Assembly: GCA_964492485.1 (NCBI GenBank)
Contig: CAZBKM010000006.1
Location: 1-64,000 of the forward strand
Length of the DNA: 64,000 bases
Origin: UBA5336 sp964492485
Lineage (GTDB): Bacteria; Pseudomonadota; Alphaproteobacteria; Caulobacterales; Hyphomonadaceae
Direction of reading: 5' to 3'
The notes beneath the pieces were generated by a model. The model was not told the DNA's origin. It was given only the letters and a program-made list of their open reading frames with translations, and did no database searches. The position numbers and the translations under genes were made by a program. This document shows positions 41,477 through 48,880 of this stretch, piece by piece. The stretch's first letter is position 1; each line of letters begins with the position of its first letter.

Positions 41477-41656
41477 TCAGTCCATGTCCTTCGCCGGGTC
41501 GCGCTGCGCCTCCTCCCCGGCCCGTGCGGCGCGCTGCGCCTGCTTGCGCCGCCGGAGATTGACGCGCAGCGCCGCAGCCCGCCGGGCTTCGCGGCTGTCG
41601 GGATCCGGCGTGGTCCGCCCCCCCGGGTTTCGGTCCGTCGGGTCATTTTCAGCCAT
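41477..41656 (-). CDS. Small basic protein upstream of murA
   Basis: A 59-61-residue hydrophilic protein, starts at 41662 or 41656. After a Pro/Asp-rich start (ENDPTDRNPGGRTTPDPDSR) it has a basic helix EARRAAALRVNLRRRKQAQR and an acidic end (AKDMD). Short proteins with a LRxNLRRRK helix near murA are familiar to me from other alphaproteobacteria, but their function is unknown; RNA or ribosome contact is a guess. It reads towards murA, 88 bp away. Confidence 0.6.
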   Translation of the reverse strand: MAENDPTDRNPGGRTTPDPDSREARRAAALRVNLRRRKQAQRAARAGEEAQRDPAKDMD

Positions 41657-41768
41657 CGCCATCTCGCTCGCTCATGGGCTCCACAGGCCGGGTTTTTGCC
41701 CGCCCCGCCTGGAATCGGTCTTTTCATCTGCGCCGGTCTAAGCTAGGAGCCGGGGTCTCGCGCGCAAG

Positions 41769-41843
41769 GCCGCAGTAGCTCAGTGGTAGAGCGCACCCTT
41801 GGTAAGGGTGAGGTCGGCAGTTCAATCCTGCCCTGCGGCACCA
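41769..41843 (+). tRNA. tRNA-Thr (GGT anticodon)
   Basis: A complete cloverleaf: acceptor GCCGCAG/CTGCGGC, D arm GCTCAGTGGTAGAGC, anticodon stem CACCC/GGGTG with loop TTGGTAA (anticodon GGT, reading ACC/ACT), variable loop, and T arm GGCAGTTCAATCCTGCC. The 3' CCA is encoded. It faces away from the small basic protein gene. Confidence 0.96.
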
Positions 41844-41922
41844 GCAACCACGACAGGATGCGAGATAGGGGGTTTGGTCGGGTGCGGTCCTTATGCGCGC
41901 TCCGGGATTGTCGCTCATTCGC

Positions 41923-41974
41923 CTCGCGCGTCTTCAAGTCAGGCTGTAATCCGCAGGTGACAGTCCGGCGCGAG
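41923..41974. repeat. Family-3 hairpin repeat, loose copy after tRNA-Thr
   Basis: CTCGCGC (41923-41929) pairs with GCGCGAG (41968-41974), and the loop begins GTCTTCAAGTCAGGCTG, sharing TCTTCAAGTCA with the copies at 24023 and 48814. Stem bases differ from those copies but still pair. Confidence 0.4.
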
Positions 41975-42057
41975 ACGAAAGGCTGACGCATCAGAGCGGC
42001 CTTGCAGCATCACGGGGAGCGACGCAGGCCGGGAACACCGGCGCGCGGTTTCACGCG

Positions 42058-44319
42058 TCAACAGGTCTCGTCACCCGGGTCCAGCTCGATTTCGCGAAAC
42101 CGATTCAGGCCTCCACCCCCCTCAGATCCGGCGTCGTAGACAAAGCCGTACACACTTGTTCCATCGGGTCGCGTGTAGACATTGCCCCGAACCCAAGAGC
42201 CGGTCACGTCTTCCACCACAGGTCTGGGCATTGTCCAGCCGCCCGCATCGCAGGTGCCGAACAGGTTGCGCGAAGCGGTTTCGACGAAAAGTGCGTGCAG
42301 CGTGTCCCCGTCAGAGATCACGTCGGCGGCAGGCTGTTGAGAGTCCACGGCGTTGGTAATCACGTTCAAGTCGGTTACGCGGACGGGATCGCTGGGTCCC
42401 CGCCCGCCCTCAATACGGCGCTCCCAGAGTGTGCCATCGTCGAGGCGGTAGACAATGACGAGCGTCCCGGTCTGGTTCAGATAGACGAGCGGCAGGACGG
42501 CGCCGTAAACCTCACTGCCTTTCCCCGCCCCCTCGGCGATGAGCCGGCGCTCGGAAAGCGTACCGTCCGACTCAAGCACGCGATGCCATATCGCTCCCGG
42601 GGATTCATAATAGGCGATATGGATGCGGTCGTCCGCGCCACGCACGGCCTGGGGACCTGCGGTCATGCCATCGGCGTCGGTGTCCAGGGACTTGGCTCGC
42701 GACCAGGTCCCCTCGGCTGAGCGGACCGCGTAATGCAGCGTATCGGCGAGGAAGACAACCACGAGACTTCCATCCGACCGCGTGGCAAGGGTCGCCATCT
42801 GGGCCACCGCCGTGTCGGTTGCGGCCAGTTCGTCGCGCACAGCCCAACTGTCCCCTCGCTCCGAGTGGCTGGACGTGTGAAAGGCATGATAGCGGACAGA
42901 CTCGGTAACCTGATGAACGATGTGAATTGTGTCGCCGACCATGCGGGCGTCGACCGATTCAAGATCGCCGGTCGATGGCCTGTTCGCTCCATCCACCTCG
43001 CGCCAGGTCCGCCCCCCATCGCCTGACTTGACCATCATGAACAGATTGGTCGTCTCCGTGGGCTCCATGATGAAATAGAGATCGCCATTCGCGGCCTGCC
43101 AGGGGCCAATCCGCCCCGGCGTTTCCACGAAGGTGCCACCCAGATGCCCGTCGGGAACGGCAAGCGTGAGGCTTGGATCGGGCCCGACATTCACCCTCGC
43201 GCCGGTTTCGTCGACCATGCGGAAGGTGAAGACATCGCCCGCGTCATTCATGTGCGCCCCGTCGGCGAAACGCCGCACGACCAGCGGCCACTCGAACTCG
43301 CCGCGCTCGCCCGGATTGACGGTCCAGTCGGGTGTCGTCTTGGAAAGCGAGACGCCGAATCCGCGTGCCACGCCAGGCACGCCGAGGATCGGTTCTGTTG
43401 GCGTGCCGTCAGCGTAGGTGAGCGCCGACACGATGCTCACAGATGGAGTCCGCGGTTCGCCTTCCACCACGAATTCCGGAAACAACACGCGCTCGCCCCC
43501 TGGCACGCGCAAGCCCACCCGCTCGGCGGGCAGTTCCTCTGGCTGATCTATCGCAAACTCAAAGGCGTCGTCGTCGAAATTGACCTCCAGTTCTCCATCC
43601 TCGGCCTGCACCTCTGCTTCAAGGCGCTTGCCCGCCTCGATGGCGACGGATTCCCGGGCCAGCAAGGTCGCGTCACCGTCGCGGACCCGCACGACACGGA
43701 TCTGATCGGATGAGGGATCGAACCGGACGTACGCGTAATTGTCAGCATCGACATAGCCGAAGACGAGATCGACGCCCTGGCTGCTGATCTCGTCCAGTCG
43801 GAACTGCGCACCCAGACTGAAATCGTCGAGCGCCCACGGAGGCGTATAGAACGCGAAGACGTCGCGTTTGCCTGCCTCGATCAGCAGCCCGGACGCCCGG
43901 TCCCCGGTATCGATATGCGCCGAGGCGCCAGACGGGACGACCTCCCAGTCCGGCGGAACGGGTCCGGGCTCGGCATCCTCGAACGTGATGACGACCTCCC
44001 GCTCGGAGCGCGGGAAATCGTGCGCCGTGACCTGGACCCAAGGCCCGTCATTGCGCCTCACCTGAAGTCCGTAGGCACGGGTCTGGCCAGGCCGCTCGCT
44101 TGCCTCCGCCAGCATGCGCAGACGGAAAGGCCGGTCGGCCTGTACGATGACGGACTCACCAGGCGCGCCCGCCCAACCGGTGTCCGCATTCAATGGCGCC
44201 TCCACATCGCCTCGAACGCGGAAACCCGGGGCGCTGTCCTTCTGCGACCCCTGAGCGAACGCGCAGGCTCCGGTGAGGGAGATCAATCCCAACAAGGCGA
44301 CGAAATCGACTTTGCGCAC
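42058..44319 (-). CDS. Secreted BNR/sialidase-propeller-like protein; function unknown
   Basis: A roughly 753-aa exported protein. The GTG at 44319 has AGAGGGG 6 bases upstream and puts the signal peptide (VDFVALLGLISLTGACAFA) at the N-terminus; the frame is open 11 codons further. Residues about 100-300 resemble a concanavalin-like sandwich (FYTPPWALDDFSLGAQFRLD; VFGYVDADNYAYVRFDPSS). The second half has repeated BNR-type blades (MVKSGDGGRTWREVDGA; TLATRSDGSLVVVFLA; RIHIAYYESPGAIWHRVLES). No catalytic sialidase set (Arg triad) is evident. It lies downstream of a TonB receptor and may bind or process the same extracellular substrate. Confidence 0.7.
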   Translation of the reverse strand: MRKVDFVALLGLISLTGACAFAQGSQKDSAPGFRVRGDVEAPLNADTGWAGAPGESVIVQADRPFRLRMLAEASERPGQTRAYGLQVRRNDGPWVQVTAHDFPRSEREVVITFEDAEPGPVPPDWEVVPSGASAHIDTGDRASGLLIEAGKRDVFAFYTPPWALDDFSLGAQFRLDEISSQGVDLVFGYVDADNYAYVRFDPSSDQIRVVRVRDGDATLLARESVAIEAGKRLEAEVQAEDGELEVNFDDDAFEFAIDQPEELPAERVGLRVPGGERVLFPEFVVEGEPRTPSVSIVSALTYADGTPTEPILGVPGVARGFGVSLSKTTPDWTVNPGERGEFEWPLVVRRFADGAHMNDAGDVFTFRMVDETGARVNVGPDPSLTLAVPDGHLGGTFVETPGRIGPWQAANGDLYFIMEPTETTNLFMMVKSGDGGRTWREVDGANRPSTGDLESVDARMVGDTIHIVHQVTESVRYHAFHTSSHSERGDSWAVRDELAATDTAVAQMATLATRSDGSLVVVFLADTLHYAVRSAEGTWSRAKSLDTDADGMTAGPQAVRGADDRIHIAYYESPGAIWHRVLESDGTLSERRLIAEGAGKGSEVYGAVLPLVYLNQTGTLVIVYRLDDGTLWERRIEGGRGPSDPVRVTDLNVITNAVDSQQPAADVISDGDTLHALFVETASRNLFGTCDAGGWTMPRPVVEDVTGSWVRGNVYTRPDGTSVYGFVYDAGSEGGGGLNRFREIELDPGDETC

Positions 44320-44447
44320 GGTGGCCCCTCTCTGGGTCGACGACGTGCCCAAGGGGCACCTGCTGCCGTCATGTGATCCTGTCCTGTCGCGTCATCCGGG
44401 TGGGAGTGGGGCCGGGCCCGCTCGGAAACGCGTCTGACGCATCTTCA

Positions 44448-44535
44448 AAGCGCCGGTGTTTCAATCCATTCCCAACCGGCGCTTTACATCCTTTTATCCG
44501 CACAAGCATCCGTTCGAAGAGGACACCGTTCACCC
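44448..44535 (+). repeat. Family-2 hairpin-plus-tail repeat, copy B
   Basis: AAGCGCCGG (44448-44456) pairs perfectly with CCGGCGCTT (44476-44484). The tail CACAAGCATCCGTTCG and ACCGTTCACCCCAAAC aligns with copies A and C. Compared with copy C, one stem pair has changed from A-T to C-G while pairing is kept. It occupies the gap between the TonB receptor stop and the BNR-like gene. Confidence 0.75.
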
Positions 44536-44545
44536 CAAACTTGCG

Positions 44546-47383
44546 CTAGAAGCGCGCCTTCAGGCCGAACTCGATCGTACGCCCGAACTCGTCATATTGC
44601 GAGTTGAAGTCCGGATCGCCGAGATAAGCGTAGAATGGCTCGTCGGTAATATTGGTTACGTTGAACAGCAACGACCATCTTTCGGTAACCGCATACTGGG
44701 CCTGGAAGTCCACGCGCAGCTCCCCATCGACGTAACGGTCCTGATCGGGATCTTCGGCGTCCTCCACTCCGTCAAAGTACTCACCACGATAATTGGCCGC
44801 CAGGCGAGCTGAAAGCCCATACTTCTCGTAACCGATCGAAACGTTGGCAATACTGTCCGCCTGCTCGGGAAGCGGGATGGGTTCGTCACGGAACGGTACA
44901 TCGGCCTCACTGTCGATGATGCTGTAATTGCCGGTCAGGATGAAGCCGTCGAATGGCGATGGCAGGAAGCCCAGTTGCTGCACATAGCTGAACTCGATAC
45001 CCATCACCTCTGCACTGTCGCCGTTTATCGTCTGCTCAACCTCATCGAAGTCTTCAAACGGCGCCTGACCAGCCACATCTGTCGTCACAAAGAAGTCTTC
45101 AATATCCTTGTAGAAGACGCCAATGGAAGCAGCGCTGAGATCACCCGGCGGATAGAATGTGACTTCCGCATCGAAATTGTTGGAGTAAAGCGGGTCGAGG
45201 TCAGGATTTCCGACTTCGGCCACACGCTCTTCGACCTCCGTCCCTTCACGCGCGATCTCGATGATCTGGCGAGGGCTCGCGGCCTCGAAATCGGGGCGCG
45301 CGATGGTGCGGTTCGCACCGAGGCGGACATGCAGCCGTTCGCTGAAGCGGTAAACACCCTGAAGGCTGGGGAACCATTCGGTGTATTCATTGCTGCCTGT
45401 GAACGGCTCGATGTCGGGCAATCCATCCGGATCCGCATCGTCGATAATGGCCCGGAAACCCTGCTGGTCGATGGTTGTGTGTTCGACCCGCACGCCGCCG
45501 AGCAATTCGAACCCGTTGATGTCGACCTCGCTCATGACATACGCAGCGAAAATGTCTTCCTCAAGCTGGTAATCTTCCGCCTGGCTATCGATAAGGAAGT
45601 CCTCTTCGTTTCGACTGAAGTTTTGACGGTTGTCAGCAAAGTATTCACGCAATGCGCCTCCAGCATCAACATAGGGGCCGAAGTCGCCCAGTGGATAGTC
45701 CCGCTCGCCGGGGCCGACAACATCAGCGAGCGTGAAGGGCTGACCGAAATCTTCGAAGTTCGTGTTGTTGACGTCAGCTTCCTTCTCGCGAAGACGCGCC
45801 TGAACGCCAAACTGGATACGTCCGGGATAATTACCGTAATCGACGTCCCGTCCTGCATTGAACTTGTAGGAGTTCTCGATTTCTTCCACGAAATCCTCCT
45901 CGAGTTCGATCAGAATTCCCTCGAACGCCTCAGGATCGTCGATCTCCGGAGAGTCGGAGAACAGGAGAGGAGTCTCGCGCCGACCGTCGCGCACATAGCC
46001 GATATCGAGCCCTTCCGCGAGGAATGCGGAGCCCAGGGAGAAGGGCTCGTCCGTGGTGGAGACGGCATAGCCGATCTGATAATCGATCAACCAGTCATTG
46101 AACCGGTTCTCGCCGCCGGCAACGATCGATAGGATGTCACGTGTCGCGGTGGTCTTCTTCCCGCGCTTCTCTACCGCACCATCGGTGAACCTTGCGCCAC
46201 CCGCGTCGAGCTCCACAACGTCCCCGTCCTCGTAGAGATATTCATGCTCGAGTTCGAGTTCGGTATCGGCGAAATCGCTGAACAATGTCCGGAGATAATA
46301 TTCCGAGTTGTCGTCCGGGCGAAAATCGAAGTTCAGCGTGCCGCCGATCCTCTCGCGGCTCAACTCATAGTCGCGCTGCTCCATCGACTCAGGCGAACGG
46401 AACGCGCCGCCCTGGGGCGAGTCCAAGAGCGGTGAATTCCCTGCTTCGAGATTATCGACAGCGAATTCACGATCGAACTGGTTGTAGGACGCCGTAACGC
46501 CAAAATTGTCTTCGCCCCCGGCGATGCTGAACAGGCGGGTCGCGGTGATCGATCCTCGCGGACTCGTTTCCTCCAGCTTCTCGTTGTAGCTGCCCTCGGC
46601 AGAGACGGTCAGGCTGTTGCCGAGGTCGAATGCGGTCAGGGTCGTGATTTCAATGTTCCCACCCACGCCATCGGCATCCATGGCCGGCGTGAGCGTCTTG
46701 CTGATTTCGGCACTCTCCACCAGTTCGGAGGCAACCACATCGAGATTGACGCCGCGCGAACCGCCTGGAGACGGGACCCGCAGCCCATTGATCGTCACGG
46801 AGTTGAACTGGGACGCCGCACCGCGGATCGAGACGGAACGCCCCTCGCCCTGATCGCGTATCACGGCCAGGCCGGGCACACGCTGCAGCGCCTCGGCGAC
46901 GTTCTCGTCGGGGAACTGGCCGATGGCGTCGGAAGACAGCACGTCGATATTGTTGACGGCCTGGCGCTCCCGGTTCAGAGCCGCCGCCGCGCTTGCCGAT
47001 TGGCCCACCACGATCACGACTTGGTTCTCGCCGAGTTGCAACTCTGGGCGGGCCGTCTGCCCTGGAAGGACCTCCACTTGTGACGGCGCCGGCTCAGCGC
47101 CGAGATACTCCACCTTCAACGTGTAGGTTCCCGGGGCCAGGTCGCCGAAGCGAAACCCACCATCGCGTTCGGTCGTCGCGGACAGGCCGAGCTCCTCAAC
47201 CACGACCCGCGCGCCCTGGAAGCCGTAACGGCCCGACGCATCCACGACGCGGCCCGAGATGACACCTTCCTCCTGGGCCTGGGACTGGGCTTCAGCCGCC
47301 ATCGGCATCGCAAACGTCGCTGCGCCTCCCGCAAGGACGACCCAGACCAGCGCAGCGCTACCACTCAAACGTGATTTCATCAT
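44546..47383 (-). CDS. TonB-dependent outer-membrane receptor (TIGR01782-like)
   Basis: A 945-aa receptor. Signal peptide (ending AAEAQSQ), a carboxypeptidase-regulatory-like beta domain (about 40-115, GVISGRVVDASGRYGFQGA; GTYTLKVEYLG), a TonB-box-like VVIVVGQSA, the plug (INVxx-type FPDENVAEALQRVPGLAVIR, GRSVSIRGAASQFNSVTING), and a barrel ending IEFGLKARF. This type imports sugars or other organic compounds in Caulobacter and sphingomonads. No TonB, ExbBD or inner-membrane transporter is adjacent. The AT-rich region upstream probably carries its regulator site. Confidence 0.93.
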   Translation of the reverse strand: MMKSRLSGSAALVWVVLAGGAATFAMPMAAEAQSQAQEEGVISGRVVDASGRYGFQGARVVVEELGLSATTERDGGFRFGDLAPGTYTLKVEYLGAEPAPSQVEVLPGQTARPELQLGENQVVIVVGQSASAAAALNRERQAVNNIDVLSSDAIGQFPDENVAEALQRVPGLAVIRDQGEGRSVSIRGAASQFNSVTINGLRVPSPGGSRGVNLDVVASELVESAEISKTLTPAMDADGVGGNIEITTLTAFDLGNSLTVSAEGSYNEKLEETSPRGSITATRLFSIAGGEDNFGVTASYNQFDREFAVDNLEAGNSPLLDSPQGGAFRSPESMEQRDYELSRERIGGTLNFDFRPDDNSEYYLRTLFSDFADTELELEHEYLYEDGDVVELDAGGARFTDGAVEKRGKKTTATRDILSIVAGGENRFNDWLIDYQIGYAVSTTDEPFSLGSAFLAEGLDIGYVRDGRRETPLLFSDSPEIDDPEAFEGILIELEEDFVEEIENSYKFNAGRDVDYGNYPGRIQFGVQARLREKEADVNNTNFEDFGQPFTLADVVGPGERDYPLGDFGPYVDAGGALREYFADNRQNFSRNEEDFLIDSQAEDYQLEEDIFAAYVMSEVDINGFELLGGVRVEHTTIDQQGFRAIIDDADPDGLPDIEPFTGSNEYTEWFPSLQGVYRFSERLHVRLGANRTIARPDFEAASPRQIIEIAREGTEVEERVAEVGNPDLDPLYSNNFDAEVTFYPPGDLSAASIGVFYKDIEDFFVTTDVAGQAPFEDFDEVEQTINGDSAEVMGIEFSYVQQLGFLPSPFDGFILTGNYSIIDSEADVPFRDEPIPLPEQADSIANVSIGYEKYGLSARLAANYRGEYFDGVEDAEDPDQDRYVDGELRVDFQAQYAVTERWSLLFNVTNITDEPFYAYLGDPDFNSQYDEFGRTIEFGLKARF

Positions 47384-47663
47384 CGAAATACCCCTCCTGA
47401 ACGAACGCGATCAGGCTAGGCAACAATTATGACGCTCAAAAAACTGTTCGATGAAGCTTTTCTCAATTATTATATCTCCGATAATATCACAATTGTATTT
47501 AGGTTCGAAGATTTTACACGCCTCGTATGTTGGTATTGTTTTTATTAAATGATAATCGAAGAGGAGGGCATCTGATATTACGGAAACCCGAAAAAGCTGC
47601 TGTTGTTGATGACTCCGCTTCGACCCGCTGCAGCCGACAATTCAGCCATGAACGGACCACGCC
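47384..47663. promoter_or_regulatory. AT-rich divergent promoter region of TonB receptor and phosphoesterase
   Basis: The 280-bp gap is among the most AT-rich stretches of the window. GAGATATAATAATTG on the minus strand contains a TATAAT-like -10 about 90 bp before the receptor start. An imperfect dyad ATTATATC/GATAATAT (47469-47476, 47480-47487) overlaps it and could be an operator. AGGAGGG precedes the receptor ATG. Confidence 0.5.
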
Positions 47664-48533
47664 ATGCACATCATTTTCCAGTTCGCGACTGCAGCCCTGA
47701 TTCTCCTCATCGCATCCGTGATCGAGGCGCCGGATGCCGAAGCGGAAGCAGCCCCGCTGGTTCGCTTTGCCGTGCTGGGGGACGCCGAACCGAAACCTGA
47801 ACCCGAGTTCCCCGGGCTGGAAGCGGCGGTTTCCGACGTGAATGCCCTGTCCGCGCGGGACCGGATCGATTTCGTCGTCGGGGTCGGCGATATCGCGCAC
47901 AAGGGGACGATCGTCCAGTACGAGAATGCCACGCGGGCACTCGAGCGGCTCCGGGCGCCGTTCTACCCGATCATGGGGAATGAGGAACTCAACGCATCCC
48001 TTGAGCGGTATCTTGATTATGCCGGGCGCTGGAATGACGAGGTGGACAGTCCGCGCTACGTCCGTGACCTCGGTCCCATCGTGATGGTGCACGCCTCACC
48101 CGACAGCGGGCGTGATTTCGCAGACGAAGGGATTGACTGGATGCGCAGACAGGTCGAGGCCGCCGCGCCCAAGCCGGTCTTCCTCGTCGTTCACGCGGCC
48201 GAAGCGGGCACATTCCCGGAGAATCCGGACAAGGGTGTTCACAACGCCCGCTTTGGTGATGTCATGGACCTCAGCAATCTTGCTGTGGTGATCTCGGGAG
48301 ATCTGCATATGGACATGGACCGAACCGGTCACTCCAAGCAGGTCGACGGCGTTCACCATCTCCACAGTCCCGCATTGGAACGCACAAAGATTCCGGACGA
48401 AACCCGGCACACTCCCATGTATCGCGTCGTTACGGTGATGCCCGATGGCAGCGTCGCGGTCGATACATACGAAACGGGCACGTCTACACCTCTTGAAAGG
48501 CATGACTACGACTTCACGCTGGACCTGCCATGA
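47664..48533 (+). CDS. Exported calcineurin-like metallophosphoesterase with altered metal motifs
   Basis: A 289-aa protein with a signal peptide (about 1-28, LILLIASVIEAPDAEAEA). The phosphoesterase order is visible but unusual: LGDAE (for DxH), VVGVGDIAHKG (GDxx), IMGNEELNAS (for GNHE), FLVVHAAEAG and VISGDLHMDMD (for GHxH). Several His ligands are replaced by Glu or Asp, so metal choice or activity may differ, or the protein may be a non-catalytic homologue. It is divergent from the TonB receptor, which suggests work on phosphorylated extracellular substrate. Confidence 0.75.
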   Translation: MHIIFQFATAALILLIASVIEAPDAEAEAAPLVRFAVLGDAEPKPEPEFPGLEAAVSDVNALSARDRIDFVVGVGDIAHKGTIVQYENATRALERLRAPFYPIMGNEELNASLERYLDYAGRWNDEVDSPRYVRDLGPIVMVHASPDSGRDFADEGIDWMRRQVEAAAPKPVFLVVHAAEAGTFPENPDKGVHNARFGDVMDLSNLAVVISGDLHMDMDRTGHSKQVDGVHHLHSPALERTKIPDETRHTPMYRVVTVMPDGSVAVDTYETGTSTPLERHDYDFTLDLP

Positions 48534-48571
48534 GCGGTCGCGTGCATATCGGGTCAAACCCGCCGTAGCGA

Positions 48572-48650
48572 GTTCCGTCCATCCGGTCTCAAACGCGAAC
48601 GGCGACTCGCGCAAGTTCAGGGACCAGAACCGACGGTTCGGACTGAAATG
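48572..48650 (-). repeat. Family-2 repeat, diverged copy D
   Basis: On the minus strand the tail GCGCGAGTCGCCGTTCGC matches the tail of copies A and C, and TTTCAGTCCGAACCGTCGG matches their hairpin half. The original stem has decayed, but a local pairing CCGAACC/GGTTCTGG remains. Confidence 0.5.
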
Positions 48651-48693
48651 AGCGACTGGCAAATCCGCGAGGGGCCTGCCGCGCCTGATGCCT

Positions 48694-48787
48694 GTTCGGA
48701 GCAAACGGACTTGGTTGCGAACGGACACTTGCGCAAAAACAATGATGCAAAGCGACGGTCTGGAGTGACATGAAAGGCCGTCGCTTT
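48694..48787 (-). repeat. Family-2 hairpin-plus-tail repeat, copy C
   Basis: AAAGCGACGG and CCGTCGCTTT (48749-48758, 48778-48787) form a perfect 10-bp stem. On the minus strand the tail TTGCGCAAGTGTCCGTTCGC and GTCCGTTTGCTCCGAAC follows, nearly identical to copy A at 36.1 kb. Confidence 0.75.
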
Positions 48788-48813
48788 AATAAAATGCCCG
48801 AAAACAAGAGGCT

Positions 48814-48850
48814 AGCGCATCGTCGCCCACCGTTGACTTGAAGATGCGCT
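48814..48850 (-). repeat. Family-3 hairpin repeat after the PQQ dehydrogenase gene
   Basis: AGCGCATC and GATGCGCT (48814-48821, 48843-48850) form a perfect 8-bp stem. On the minus strand the loop begins TTCAAGTCAACGG, as in the copy after mutS. It starts 31 bp past the dehydrogenase stop. Confidence 0.6.
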
Positions 48851-48880
48851 TGCCTGGCGACATCGGGCGAGGCGGTGGGC

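Larger units (their letters stand above)
48534..48880. other. Repeat-filled intergenic region between convergent genes
   Basis: This 347-bp gap separates the convergent phosphoesterase and PQQ dehydrogenase genes. It holds no credible gene. It is almost filled by two family-2 repeats in tandem on the minus strand (48572-48650, 48694-48787) and one family-3 hairpin (48814-48850). One of these stems probably ends both transcripts. Confidence 0.65.
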
